Notes: generated by a model not told the origin, from the sequence alone. A stretch of 64,000 bases of DNA from Adineta vaga (GCA_021613535.1 CP075492.1:5146001-5210000), one strand, 5' to 3'; shown: positions 31,280-43,788, counted from the first letter of the stretch. Numbers and translations are program-made.

Positions 31280-32358
31280 ATGGCACAAATCGAAGAAGGT
31301 ATCGAACCGACACGTATTGATGGTTCATGTGATTTAAAATTAGATGATCTTCAATGTGTAATATGTAAGAAAATCGTTCGCAATGTAGTTACTTGCAAGA
31401 ATTGTGGAGCACTTTTTTGTTCGTCATGTGTTCTAAAATCAACTGATCAATTATCTGAAAAATGTGTGAATGGATGTGAAACATTTGTTCAAACACAATG
31501 CCATCGATTTATAACTGAACAATTAGCTAGATTGAATATTGTATGTATTAATCAAGCACGTGGTTGTAATGCAGTAAGTAAATTAGTATACGAACGACGA
31601 TATCATAATATCTATGTTGTTCGATAGATTATTCATTATGATGATCTCGAAAAACATGAAATAGAATGTGAGTATCAATTACAAGAATGCCATGGTTGTC
31701 ATGAGTTGCAATTGAAAAAAGATCTCAATGAGCATATTGAAACATGTCAGATGATTGAAATGACATGTTCAAAATGTGATATGAGGTTTACGAGAGGTGA
31801 AGCTACATCACATACGGAATGTCAATGTCTTATAGAACAATTAAGAAAGGAATTAAATGAACATAAACTACAAACAGCTGAACAATTTAAACAAATTCAA
31901 CAAGAATCAAAAACAAATGAAGAATTACGACAACTTCGAGATGAATTCGATGAATTTAGACGACAAGTTGGTGATCAAATAAAACAAATCGTAGAATTGA
32001 ATTATAAATTACAAGAAAAAGTCGAAACTAATAAACAACAAACAAACCAAGACGTTCGTCAGTTGCAGCAACATCTACAACATAACAAACAAGAACTTGA
32101 TGCAGCAAAAGTTCAAAGAATGATCAAGACAATTGATCGTATAAATACGAAAACTTATTTTCATATTGATCTCCGTTTTTCTTTTCTTTTATAGTCTATA
32201 AAAAAGCGGATATTCGTTGCTCATGTGGTGGCCACTTTTGCCGACGTTGTGGTGGTTGCCGTGATTGGAAACGCGATGGTAAAGACTGGAAACGTATCAG
32301 TGATGGTTGTCGTTTTCATCCGAACACGAATGCCGTTGACGTTTGTCAATGTAATTGA
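31280..32358 (+). CDS. RING/TRAF-type zinc-finger protein with coiled coil
   Basis: Three exons: 31280-31573, 31628-32138 and 32195-32358. The introns are 54 and 56 nt, with donors GTAAGT and GTATAA, and phases agree, giving 322 residues. The apparent stop at 31625 lies inside the first intron. Domains: RING-like finger (C27..C..C..C..FC..C pattern in residues about 25-70), two TRAF-type zinc fingers (about 85-165, ending MTCSKCDMRFTRGE..SHTEC), a Gln/Glu-rich coiled coil (about 170-270), and a C-terminal Cys/His-rich stretch (CSCGGHFCRRCGGC...CRFHP...CQC). TRAF-family proteins normally end in a MATH domain; this one does not. Likely an E3 ubiquitin ligase or signalling adaptor in the cytosol. 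Substrate is unknown. Confidence 0.82.
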
Positions 32359-32659
32359 AAAAAATAGACGAGAAACATTGTGTCCATTCATTTTAATCAA
32401 CTACAAAACTAAAAAAACCCTATAGTTTAGATTATATATTTTTCAATTAATTTCTTTTTTTCTATTTCACATCGTTTTGAAAGATTAAAATCGAAGTAAA
32501 AGTACAAAAAAAAAGCGTAGGTCTTAACTAAAACCAAATAATTTTCTACAGAATCATATCAAATTTCTTCTCGAACTTTCGATTTATCTATTCGGTATCA
32601 TTTATTGAAAAACGATTTCTATAAAACCAAAATAGAAATCAAACGATGAATACATTTCA
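32359..32659. other. Intergenic
   Basis: About 300 bp between two plus-strand genes; no feature beyond AT-rich sequence. Confidence 0.4.
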
Positions 32660-33978
32660 ATGCTTTCATATATCATATTACTCGTTCTCATTAGTTTTTC
32701 ATCAACTTTTACTCTGATTCAGCCACGTCAGAGTTTAATTCTCAATGAAATCGATTCATTAATTAGTTCGGAACATTGTCAATTTTATACATCATTGAAT
32801 AGAAAATTTCAATGTGGACGGAAATCTCATTTGCTTCAATATTCATATAAATATTGTCAATTACTTCTAAATATTCGTGATACATTTGACAATTCACGAT
32901 ATCAAGACAGTGTTCGTGTTTGTTTACAACAGAAACTTATTACTAAAATAAAACAAATTGGTGAAACGAATATTAAATGTGATAGTTTGAAACAAATTGA
33001 TCTTGAATCACATGGAAATTGTTTTTCTCTTGGATTTAAAGAACTCTCCGCACACGATATCAAACAATTTCTAACTACTTTCAAAGATACAACTATTAAT
33101 TATTCTCAATTATGTAAAATGGCAAATAGCTTTGCTGGACATTGGAGTATGTCAAGTGTTCATAATCACTTGTAAACGAGAAAGCATATTTTATATTTAG
33201 GTCAACTCGTCAAAGGTGATTTGATGATATTTATCAAAACACAATTGAAAGAAATCTTTCCTGATGGTGATATTACACAATGTACGATTAAAGAAAGAGA
33301 AATCATTGATGAAATTGATGAAGTCATTTTACAAATGACAAGTGTAGTAGAGAAATTGAAAGAGGCTAAAGATGTTATTGTGTTAATCATTGACAAATCG
33401 AAAATAATTCATGATGATTTAAGAACTATTCGAGATATCATTGAAGGAATGAAAAGTGGAACAATTTCACAAATTGATGGATTAACGATCATTCTTGCTA
33501 AAAGTGAATCAATCGTAGGTAATGCAAAAATAATCATTGAAATCATCAAAAATCTGAATAAAGAACAATTGCATTCGGAAGATAGAGAAAAAGGTACGAA
33601 AATATTCTAGAAATGAGAATGCAAAATTCAAAAGATTTTATTTTAGAAAATGAAATGGATACGATGGATCTCATGCAATTTCAACTTGCACAAATCCTTT
33701 CACAATTTGATATCTTAAAAGAAGAAATCTATAAGATCATCACTAATGTCGATGTAATACGTGATACAATGAACGAAATCAATAATGGAGAAAAAGATTT
33801 AAGTAATGGTTTTAGTGAAATCATGAATATGGTGGTTGAACCAAGTATTGATCATATCTATTCAATAATGACTATGTCGCATACATTGAAAGAATCTATT
33901 ATTGAATTAATTGATTCATTTGCTAAAGGTTTAGAAGGACTCATCAATATTGATAAGAAAACAATTGATTCAATTTAA
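32660..33978 (+). CDS. Secreted stanniocalcin-like N-domain with helical C-terminal region
   Basis: Exons 32660-33146, 33201-33593 and 33647-33978, with introns of 54 and 53 nt and phase 1 at both joins, giving 403 residues. A signal peptide fills residues 1-17. The N-terminal 165 residues carry a Cys pattern close to stanniocalcin: FQC..Y.YC, then 22 residues including a TFD motif, C, 18, C, 13, C. Human stanniocalcin-1 has 23, 15 and 13 in those gaps as I recall it. The C-terminal 240 residues are long amphipathic helices without Cys-rich motifs (VVEKLKEAKDVIV..., LSNGFSEIMNMVVEPSIDHIY...). Stanniocalcins are secreted glycoprotein hormones; whether this is a true family member or a convergent fold is unproven. 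The helical tail is not part of known stanniocalcins. Confidence 0.7.
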
Positions 33979-34796
33979 ATTAGAGCATTCTAAATAACAT
34001 TTTCGAATCATGTACGTTCTGTTTTCTTAAGAAAATAATAAAAGAGAATGGACGACATCATCTTTTATTTTGAAATAGCATTGCTCGGAGCTGGATTCGT
34101 TTGTTTTCAAAATGTGTATTTTGTATTATTCATAGATATGCTGCTCAATAATGAGCGAGACAATTTTATCATCGCCGTAGAATTATTTTTGTTCATAGTA
34201 CTAGTATATTGATTTCTAATGATCTTTATAAGTATATTTATGCATCTAGATGATTCCAACAAACGAACATGAATCTTTCTCAGCAACAGTTGTGTAATTC
34301 ATTTTTTTAGTGTAAAAAATATATTTCATGTATTGTTTTCGGATTTTCATATCAACCATATTCTTTCTATCTTATCTATATTAAATATCAGAACTAGAAT
34401 ATGATTTTATTGTTGCTGACATTAGATCAAGCGAATCAATGTTCGAAAAAGTAGACCGAAGATCTTAGCCGTATTCATGATCCAAATTACTTTTTTATAC
34501 CACCAAATAATCTCAATTTTATGGTCTCGTTGAGACAGTAACGATCAATGGTATGACGACTATACAAGTAAGCACTTGTGCATTACAGGAGAATTCACAA
34601 ATACTAAAGCACATACATTTTGTATGATATGAGTGAAAGAGTAGCAAATCTTATTCAAATGAATTTTCAAAAAAAAAGGTCAACGATATATTATAATTTT
34701 ATTATGATCATATAAATAATCCGTATAGAATAATTTCATGTAAAATAAAAATGTGTGAAACTCTAAGGTTCACAGATATGAAGAATAATTATTTGA
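33979..34796. other. Intergenic
   Basis: No supported feature; convergent 3' ends of two genes lie at its borders. Confidence 0.4.
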
Positions 34797-35930
34797 TTAA
34801 CATTGAATGTTTGGATTAACACGCATGATTTGATTATTACCACAATCAGATAAGTACATAATATAATTGTCGATAATTTTCATGAAAGAAACAGAAAAAC
34901 CTGGTGTCGTATAATTTCCGAGAAGAACACCCTGTTGACTAAAGATGAAAACAGTATTCGTTTCTTGAGGAATCCAAAATCGACCACATTCATCAATCGT
35001 CATACTGGTAGTACCACCTGTCGAAGTCAATGTAGACATATTGACAATTAAAGCTTCATTCCATTTTCCATTTGTATTATTTTTACTGTAACCATACAAT
35101 GATTTGGTATTGTAAGACGTGACATAAAAATACGAATCATTAACATACCACATACCATGTGGACTATCATATTGAACAATTTGAGAATAAGTATATGCAT
35201 ATGTAACTGGTAGAAGACTTGTTCGGTTGAAAAATAGAAGAGTTTGATTTTTGTTTGATGTGACAACCATTGTTTGACCATTATTTAAAAATATAATACC
35301 ACGCGGATCTTTGACTGTTGTCATAGTTATATTCGATAATGTTGTTAAATTTGCACTGTCAATCGCAGCCATAGTGGCGGCATTATTTGGAGCAATGAAA
35401 TATGTACCTTGATTGTATGCTATCGACATTTGATACGAATTTTGAATGGAAGTACGACTAATTGTGTTGAGAGTTACTGCATCAACACGACGAAGATAAT
35501 TTAATGACATTTCAACTGTAACTAAAAAACCAAACTGATCAATAATCATTTCACGAGGATTGGATATATTCGCAAGAGTAAGCGTAGCCAGTTGTAATTT
35601 ATTTAATAAATAATTCAAATCTGGCATACAACATAAACTAGCATTCGGATATATCTTTTGTGGAAAATAAAGACGAGCACCAACGTTTGTTTCAATTTGA
35701 TAAGTTGGTGGAAAAGCATAGAAAATTTGGCAAGTATTATTAGGAAACCAATTGATGACTGGATAAGATAACGATGATGCACAAAGACATTCAGCGATTG
35801 TTCGATTATTGAAGATTGTACTGTTCGACGTGTATCCTGGTTTGAGAAAAACATTATCAATATAAGGTATTTGACGAAGATTCACCGGAATAATTGGCAA
35901 AATCAAACAATAGATAACGAAGTATATCAT
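34797..35930 (-). CDS. Secreted beta-propeller-like glycoprotein
   Basis: A single-exon protein of 377 residues. A signal peptide covers residues 1-17. An N-terminal Cys-bearing region (CLCASS...CQIF...CCMPDL, about residues 45-105) resembles the small PAN-like module found before propellers in rotifer proteins. The rest consists of repeated strands of about 40 residues (DQFGFLVTVE, IIFLNNGQTMVVTS, DSPHGMWYVNDSYFYVTSYN, DECGRFWIPQE, KIIDNYIMYLSDCGNNQIMRVN) in the style of NHL or SMP-30-like six-bladed propellers. Many N-glycosylation sequons support extracellular location. No enzyme motif can be seen; a binding role is inferred. Confidence 0.75.
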   Translation of the reverse strand: MIYFVIYCLILPIIPVNLRQIPYIDNVFLKPGYTSNSTIFNNRTIAECLCASSLSYPVINWFPNNTCQIFYAFPPTYQIETNVGARLYFPQKIYPNASLCCMPDLNYLLNKLQLATLTLANISNPREMIIDQFGFLVTVEMSLNYLRRVDAVTLNTISRTSIQNSYQMSIAYNQGTYFIAPNNAATMAAIDSANLTTLSNITMTTVKDPRGIIFLNNGQTMVVTSNKNQTLLFFNRTSLLPVTYAYTYSQIVQYDSPHGMWYVNDSYFYVTSYNTKSLYGYSKNNTNGKWNEALIVNMSTLTSTGGTTSMTIDECGRFWIPQETNTVFIFSQQGVLLGNYTTPGFSVSFMKIIDNYIMYLSDCGNNQIMRVNPNIQC

Positions 35931-36415
35931 AATGTAGTTTGCTCTTATATATTGAAGAAAAAATTCTTATCACTGCTATATGTGAAAATATTATATATTA
36001 AAAAAGAAATAATAGCTTTTTTGTTTCCTATTAAGATGGTAATTGAATGACGAAGGAGAAAGAGAGTCGATGTTGAGTATGCATTAAAACATCTCATTCG
36101 AGAAAATCATAGCTGATTGAATGAGACAAAATCAGAGATAAAATCAACTCTTTGAATCTTAACAACAATAATGCATTGTTAAGGCTCTTGAAGAGTTTGC
36201 CCTTTAAAATATAACATTTTGTTATAAGTACTTTGTGTATAAACAGAAAAATAAAAAAATAGGTATCAACATACTTCTAAGATGTGAATTGAAATCTGAA
36301 AAGAACACTTTTAACTGTTTGTTTTTAATATTTAAAGAAACTTCTATCGATAATGTTTATAGTTGTTAGAAAGTGTGACATCAATTTCATTTCTTTTTAT
36401 TCAAGAATAAGGAAT
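35931..36415. other. Intergenic
   Basis: Nothing supported. Confidence 0.4.
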
Positions 36416-37835
36416 TTAAGACAGTTGAGGTACACCACTTATTGTTAATGGAACCAAATCAGGATAGTTGCCTGTTAACCATGAAAGATAAACCATATCA
36501 TTACCGATAAGAATAGGACAGAATGGAATTGTTATTTGTTTCTCAGTTACAATAAGATCCATTCGTCGAAGAATCTTACCTGTATCAACATGTACAGCAA
36601 TGAGAAAAAGTTTGAAAGATGTTTTTGTTGATCTAACCAACACGTAAAGAATACGGGTTTGTTCATTAAATGCTGTACATTCGGAAACGAGATCAAAATC
36701 ATTCATTTCATCTATAGTCACCATATCGATTTGCCAACGAGGAAGACCAGTGTTTATATTCAAAGCAATAGCATTGGGTAAATTAACAAAATAAATAGCA
36801 TCATTTTGATTATCTATTACTGGTGGTGTACAATCCATATTTATATAAGAGCTATTCCCTTTTTTCCATTGCCAACGTTCGTGTAATCCATTTTTTTCAA
36901 TATTCCATCCCGAAACAATCAGCGGCCAATCATGATCTGATAAATTTTGCCATGCACGTACTATTATTTGTCGTTGACTATCGAATGCAAAATAACGATT
37001 ACCACCTGAATTGGTATCATTGATAAACAAACGTGTGCCATTAGCATTCATCTTATACATATCATCATCGCCACCAATCCAATAAATATCACCTGTACGT
37101 GAATCGATTTTGTAATCAGTAGATGCATCGGAACCCATCGTCTCGGCAGAAGTCCATACCATTTCAAATGTTGTTATATTAAAAGCAGCTGGTGCATTTT
37201 CAATCACGGTTGTGATGAGAAGATCTGCTTTGGTATTCAATGCAAGTGGTGCTAAGAAATTGGAACTAATTTTATAAGTATCCATACATTCTTGTGCAGG
37301 ATGATGAGTATCGGGATAGAAAACTCGACATATTTTTGATATGAATGTTCCCGAATCAGCCCAAGATGATGTATAATACAGAAGATTATTCTTTTGATCA
37401 GAAACAATATTAGATACACCAACATTGATCTTTAATGAAGGAGATTCTAGATGTAAATGCCATCGAATCTCTCCATTTGTAGTAAGACAAAGCATGTAAT
37501 CAGCTAAATATCAATGAAAAACAAATTTCCAGAAAGTTCGAGTTGAAACAATATTTACCAGAAGAATAACGTGAATCAGTAAGAAAAAGATATAGATCAC
37601 CGTTAATGCCAGCAGCAGTACCGAAGACTGTACTATCTTGTGATGATGAGTTAAAGATAGATGTCCATGTTGTACCATTGTATTCAGTAGATACTGATGG
37701 AATTAATCGACGAGTATTGTGCACATTACCCATTGTTGTTGTCCATGAAAGTTCATCATTACTATCGTTGACTTTTGCTTCTATTTTATTGATTGATATC
37801 AACAAAAAAGTAAGAATAAAATTACTGTACTGCAT
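36416..37835 (-). CDS. Secreted PQQ-like beta-propeller protein
   Basis: Exons 37835-37559 and 37503-36416 with a 55-nt intron, phase 1, giving 454 residues. A signal peptide occupies residues 1-20. The body contains repeated PQQ/outer-membrane-quinoprotein-like blades: W...TTMGN start, FGTAAGINGDLYLFLTD, LCLTTNGEIRWHLHL, DSRTGDIYWIGGDD, IYFVNLPNAIALNINTGLPRWQID, VHVDTGKILRR and VYLSWLTGNYPD. The A-x-(N/D)-x-x-T-G-x-x-x-W motif occurs at least three times. Such propellers usually bind ligands or proteins; no catalytic motif identifies an enzyme. The neighbouring propeller at 34797 has the same strand but a different blade type. Confidence 0.78.
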
Positions 37836-39046
37836 TCTTGTATGTTTCGAGCAAGCATAAAATATGTTTCTTACTATTTTATATGAAATTTATAGCACAG
37901 GTGTGATGATTCTCATCGTTATTCAAAAGAGAAATGCGATCCGATCAGCATTCTAGTGCGTTGTATCCTTTACTGATGAAAGAGTACATCAACAGTGTCC
38001 TTTGTCCTTGAAAAGTACATGGTATGCAACGACCGTAATTTAATATCGCCTGATAGGCGTATTAAACGATATACTTTTCTATTTGAAAATTGAAAGAGAT
38101 TAATGTAGTATTTGCCTATCAAATTATCAACTATGATTAAATATATATATTCGTTATTTCATTTCAATTTTTATTATATTTTACTGTTTTTACTTATACA
38201 AGTTTGCTAATCATTATCTTCGATTTATTTATCAAGTCGAATTCTTTCTCCAATGATATATGGATGATTATTTACGCGTTAATTCGATGAATCCTGAAAT
38301 ACTTCATATACTTTGCTTCTCCTGAACTCACATTCTGGTCGCTGAGAAACTATTTATATCAATTGATTTTCAGAAATATTTCTTTTTGAAGAAAAACAGA
38401 CATTTACAACATGTAGATGTTTTCCGTTTTTTTTGACATCGCATAATGGTTTACACAAATAATAAAAATTTCCTCTTTCTCTTCAAAATCATTCATTTAT
38501 ATTCTTATGTGAAATTGGAATACAGCTTAAACAAATGTAAGGTTATTTTTAAATGAAGAGACGTCGATCATTTTTAACAAAAGAATAATATATTTGACGA
38601 TTTTCTCCGATAGAATTATGATGTTTGCTCAACGTTCGGGTAAGTTTTTGTTAAAATACGTCGAACATATCGATCTATTTTTTTATTAAAGTTTCTATTG
38701 TACAATAATCAGTCAAATGCAAAGAAAAACGGTGAACTTGCTGTCTAACCAGATTCTATATTCGATCATCTTAAATGTGATCAATGCATCACGAGCTAAT
38801 GAAAACGACAAATTGTGATGTTTTTTTATTTATTTCGAGTTTAATAGATGAGATCATTGAAAGATATAGTCTTTGATAAAATGTCATTAGTGTATCTCAA
38901 AAGTAGTTACAATAGCGCAGCTACTGTTTTCTCTGAAGTTTTCATTTCATCTCTACTTTTTTCTTCCATGTGTTTTGTATTAATTAATCTTATTCTTTAT
39001 AATTGATGTTTAAAAAATCAATATGAAAATTGGTTTTTATTTAGAA
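37836..39046. other. Intergenic; possible lost first exon of the NHL/EGF gene
   Basis: A 52-codon plus-strand frame at 38848-39006 ends in a hydrophobic segment (SSLLFSSMCFVLINLILY). It could be a leftover membrane-anchor exon of the following NHL/EGF gene, but no proper donor was found. The rest is plain AT-rich sequence. Confidence 0.3.
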
Positions 39047-41121
39047 GTGTCTTACAATCAACCTAAATTCGGTCTCTGTCCAACTTGGGATTTCAATGCT
39101 ATCACTTTTGTAAATCTTAGTGTATTCTCTTCAAATAATGCTAGACAAATGTTTATCAACACTGAGAACACCCTTTATGTTACTATTGATAGTTTGGGTG
39201 AACTTTTAGTATGGTCTGATGGAAATAATACCTTAGAACGTCACATAACGATCAATTCAAGTAATCTTTTTGGTGTTTTTGCCACTACGAATGGTGATAT
39301 TTATTTTGCCAATGGTCTTCCAAGACGTGCAGTCAATAGATGGTCATCGATTGGAACAACTTCTGAGAAGGTGCTGAATGTTAATAGCAGATATATCGTC
39401 TGTTTGTTGATATAAATAATACCCTATATTGTTCCCAGGATACAGAACATCAAGTGATAAAGAAATCACTTGAAATCAGTTCAAATAATGTCACAATCGT
39501 GGCTGGGAACGGCAGTAATGGATCAACATCTTATTTACTTGATGATCCTCAAGGAATCTTTGTCGACACCAAATTTAATTTATATGTAGCTGATTATGGA
39601 AACGATCGAATTCAATTTTTTCCATCGAATGAATTGAATGGAACAACTGTGGCAGGTACTGGTGCGCCAACAACAATTACACTCGACGGACCAACTAGTA
39701 TTATTCTCGACGGAAATGAATACTTGTATATAGCTGACTCTCGCAAGCACCGTATAGTTGGATCAGGACCCAACGGTTTTTGGTGTGTGGTAGCTTGTAG
39801 AGATGGCCAGTGGTCTCCTAGTCAACTGTATACTCCGGTTGATCTTCGCTTCGACGATTATGGCAATATGTTTGTTCTTGATCGATTTAGTGATCGAATT
39901 CAAAAGTTTTTTTTTTAAATCAATCTTGTTCTATGTCTTTAATTAATCCTCTAAGTCAATGAGATGTGCATATTTCGTTTTGATAAGTGTAATATCAGTC
40001 TATTTAACTTAAATTCGTTTAAGCTTAACAAAAAAATTCTAAAAGATATTTTTTTTCTGAACATGATATCTTTTAGGCAAACATACAACTGTTGAAAACA
40101 CACCAACGTCACGTTCTACTATAGGTAATATTAAGTTCGACTTTTATCTCATTTACAGATGATTTTACTTAATAGTGACAGCATCGCCAGTTGATACTGA
40201 ATTAATTACTTCATCATCATTTGCTATTTCAACGTCCACCTTATTAACTACATCGCAAATTATATTCATCTCAGCAACCAATTCATTAGCGTCTACAACT
40301 ATTTCAGTTCAGAATGGTAAAGACAGCTTTTTTACTAGATTTATATTTGAATGAACATTTTATTTATTTCAAAAAGGTGTGCAACCATCATCGTTGTTTT
40401 TACCATCTCTTTGTTCAATACCATGGTTGATGGGTGTAAATTGCAGTTTATCTGCTCTTCTGTGCGACATTCTTGTACCATGTCATAACAATGGTACTTG
40501 TGCGAATGAGAACACTACACTTCGTGGTTATAAATGCAATTGCGCGCCTGGTTTTAGCGGTAATGAGTGTCAATATGATAATCGACCTTGTCAAGCAGAT
40601 ACTTGTTGGAATAATGGTATATTATTGAAATGAATAACTCAAAAAAGTATAGATTTCTTTTTTCTAGGTGTATGCAATCAAACATCAAATACAACTTTTA
40701 GTTGTATATGTGCAAGTGATTGGCAAGAAGATCATTGTCAAACAAAGATTGATTATTGTGGAAATATTACATGTTATAATAATGGTATTTGCGAATCTTT
40801 AACACTTAATTATACATGTCGCTGTATTGGTGAAAGTTATTCTGGTATACATTGTGAAATAACCTGAAGTAAAATTGTTTTTCGTAAAATAATTTCCAAA
40901 TAATTTGCTTATGTTTTGCTATTACTGGTCTAGTTACTGCTGCATTATTTATTGTAATAATGGATATAACAAAATATATATTTGGTATTGATCCGATTGA
41001 ATCCATACGTCGAGAACGACGATCGGTAAACTATAAAAACTATAAGAAGTCAAATAAATGTATCGAAATTCAACGAGTTATTTATGTTGAATCAAACAAT
41101 ATATCGGAGAATAATATCTAG
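39047..41121 (+). pseudogene. Broken NHL-propeller / EGF / transmembrane protein gene
   Basis: The first exon follows a TTTTATTTAG acceptor at 39046 and encodes NHL-type blades (LYVTIDSLGELLVWSDG, GIFVDTKFNLYVADYGNDRIQFF, DLRFDDYGNMFVLDRFSDRIQKF). The frame breaks near 39380-39395 (a one- or two-base indel) and again after a T10 run at 39907-39916. Downstream come a Ser/Thr-rich stalk exon (about 40171-40318) and three EGF modules across two exons (CDIL..CHNNGTC..CNCAPGFSGNEC; DTCWNNGVC..CICASDWQEDHC; ITCYNNGIC..CRCIGESYSGIHC). The third is followed by TGA at 40865, a TAA, and a frame slip inside what was a transmembrane helix and a basic cytosolic tail (to 41121). Known layout: adhesion-like surface protein. 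No signal exon is certain, so it is called a pseudogene. Confidence 0.7.
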
Positions 41122-41455
41122 TACGATCGAAATAAATATATAATTACGCACATTGTTACTGATTTTATTCTTTTTGAAAATTCTAAAACACTGAAAATCA
41201 AATTACTATCGATAATATTCTGTCTGTTTCACATTCATATATTCGTAAGAATATCAGAAAATATACTTTGTTTTGATGAAAATATTTAATAAATAAGAAC
41301 GTGAAAATAAAGTTTGATCTAGATTAGTTATCAAATCAATTTGCGCCTTAATGCATATTTGACCAGCTGATGTTTTTCTCCTGTATTTTTATTAATTACT
41401 TTTCATAGCAAAACCTATAAATACTCGGTGTTTTACTGAAAAACATATACAAAAA
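41122..41455. other. Intergenic, promoter of the papain-like protease
   Basis: Short spacer; the only supported item is the TATA-like element listed separately. Confidence 0.4.
41416..41423 (+). promoter_or_regulatory. TATA box of the papain-like protease gene
   Basis: TATAAATA lies 40 bp before the ATG at 41456, preceded by CC and followed by a GC-containing stretch, the arrangement expected for a TATA promoter with a very short 5' leader. Confidence 0.5.
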
Positions 41456-43035
41456 ATGGTTCGATCAATTCATTTCTCAGCATGTTGTTTGATTCTTCTA
41501 TCACTCTTACAATCGATCTATACTATCAATAGCGTTGAAAAAGAAGAAGAAGAAGAAGAAGAACAACAACAACAACAACAATGGATGGATTATATTCATC
41601 GTTATGATAAAAACTATGTAACAGAAGCCGAAAGTCAACTGCGTAAATCGATTTTTCTTGCTAATTTACATGAAATCGAACGGCATAATAGTCAACTCAA
41701 TCAAACCTATACAAAAGCTATCAATCAATTTTCAGATTTCACTCAATCAGAATTTGAAATACATATTCTGACACCACAACTCGCTTTTGCTCCAATTCCA
41801 ACACCCATGCCTATATCTGTTCTCAGTCGCTCTTTGTCAACAGCTGGTACAGTACCGATGAATTGTCGTCGCGACGGAAGCAATTGTTGTATTTCATCGT
41901 CTGATCCAAATGCTTGTTGTTTAGCTCTTGGTTTAGGTGGATGGAATCGACGTCAATGTGACTCTGGTAATGGTAATGGTGGTGTTGTGCCCAATAATTG
42001 TGTTCATCATGATTCCCAATGTTGCCGATCATCATGGAATCCTACGGAATGTTGTGCCGCACTTGGTTTTGCATCGTGGGATGGTGGTTGGTGTCGTGGT
42101 GCACATTCAGCTAATGTACCAAATGGATGTCAAGCGTCGAATAGTCATTGCTGTTCCGACAGTACAATGCCACAGAAATGTTGTGAAGTTTTTGGTTTTG
42201 AATATTATGATGGAGCCTATTGTCGTCATTCAGCATCTTGGTATCCAGCTGGTGAACGTTTATCTAATGGTTATCCAAAAGATTTCGATTGGACATCATT
42301 AACTTATCGTGTTATTACTAATGCTAAAAATCAAGGTGGATGTGGTACATGTACATTCTTTGCGTAAGTATAGACATGAAGTGCAATGATATTTTCATAC
42401 GATGGAACTTATTTTCTCTGTATAGAGTCGCAGCTGCTTTGGAAAGTGCTTATGCAATTCGACATCAGCGAGATGCTGTTCCTCTTTCGGAACAACAATT
42501 GATTGATTGTTCTATTTCAGGTAAAGGTGGCTGTTGGTCATCAAATTTTGATGATTCAATCAATTATTTGATACGATCACCGAAAACTGCTCTAGCAACG
42601 GAAGCTCGTTATCCATATCAAGGTCTTTCTGACACCAGTTTTAATTCTCATGCATGTAATGAACGATTCTTTCAACGTATGGAAGCTACTCATTTCTTTG
42701 ATAGTAAAGAAACTTATCATGATGCATGGGATACGGTCAATGATGATTTACTTATGCGACTTGTATCGAAAGGTCCTATTGCGATTGCTATCAATGCTGA
42801 TTTTATGGGTGGTTATGGAGGTGGTGTTTATCGTGGACCATGTGAACCGCATGTCAATCATGCCGTTCTACTAACTGGTTGGGGTACAGATGCACAAACG
42901 GGTGTGCCATTTTGGCGTGTAAAAAATTCATGGGGTGCTGGGTGGGGTGAAAATGGTTTTGCGCGATTTGAACGTAAACCTGGCGTGAATCAATGTTTCA
43001 TTTATCATGAAGTTGCTCGTCCAATGGCTATCTAA
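41456..43035 (+). CDS. Papain-family cysteine protease with three Cys-rich modules between pro- and catalytic domains
   Basis: Exons 41456-42363 and 42426-43035 with a 62-nt intron (GTAAGT..TATAG, phase 2), giving 505 residues. Order: signal peptide (1-24); E- and Q-runs coded by GAA/CAA repeats; I29 inhibitor prodomain with an ERFNIN-like helix (RKSIFLANLHEIERHN..YTKAINQFSD); three modules at residues 137-168, 182-213 and 225-256; then the peptidase. Each module has the exact spacing C-x6-CC-x8-CC-x12-C. The catalytic domain starts near FDWTSL. C299 is in GGCGTCTFFA (usual GSCWAF, so Trp is replaced by Thr), His448 is in HVNHAVLLTGWG and Asn470 in VKNSWGAGWG. Q of NQGGCG is present. It is secreted or lysosomal, probably active. 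The modules have CC pairs like granulin but different spacing, and sit before rather than after the enzyme. Confidence 0.9.
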
Positions 43036-43788
43036 AATAATTCTAATGAGTTTAGTTTATGACACAGAAGAAAATACTTGTAATAAAGTAAACTAACATA
43101 AAAATATCGGCAATTGTTAACAATTTATGAGGAATCAGTTTTAGATAGTTATATCTATATTTTTCTCTATAGATATTTATGTAATCAGTAGAATATGCAG
43201 TGACATATTGATGCTCACATTTTTCCTTTGTGAAGAGGTCATGCGTCTTATGAATCTGAAAGTAATTTAAGACACATTGTATTGAAATATTTTTCTGTGC
43301 CTATTTCTTACAAGTTATAGTACGGCTCTTCATACATCTTCCATATAGTCAACTGACAGCTTTAATATTGTCTTTTTATAATTATGCGTTCGTAGCTGGA
43401 ATGCATTCACTAAAAAGAGAGTGACAGAAGATATAAAATAATTCGAATGGTATTATATTAGAACTGTCAATTGTGACGATTTGAATTAAGTCAGAGAAAA
43501 TAATTCATCGTATTTTTTGCATCATAAAATCAATCGTTTATCAATACTCTTTTATATGTAAATAATGAAGATGAACCATCAATGGTTTCCTTTCTATTCT
43601 GACTTTTCAAGTCGAGCAATCTTGCACTGTTGATGATGGTTTCTATCTTCTTGTAGTATATGTTACTTCGCTGATATACATCTGGTTATTTAATTACTTG
43701 AAAATATGTATTTCTCCTGCTTTCGTAAGTTCATATCGTTACCAACCGTTCCTATCTACTGATTCTGAGACCATGAGAAAAGCATTCT

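Noticed and set aside
31574-31627. Apparent premature stop in the RING/TRAF gene
   Set aside because: The segment is a perfect 54-nt intron (GTAAGT donor, AG acceptor, phase 0); splicing removes the stop.
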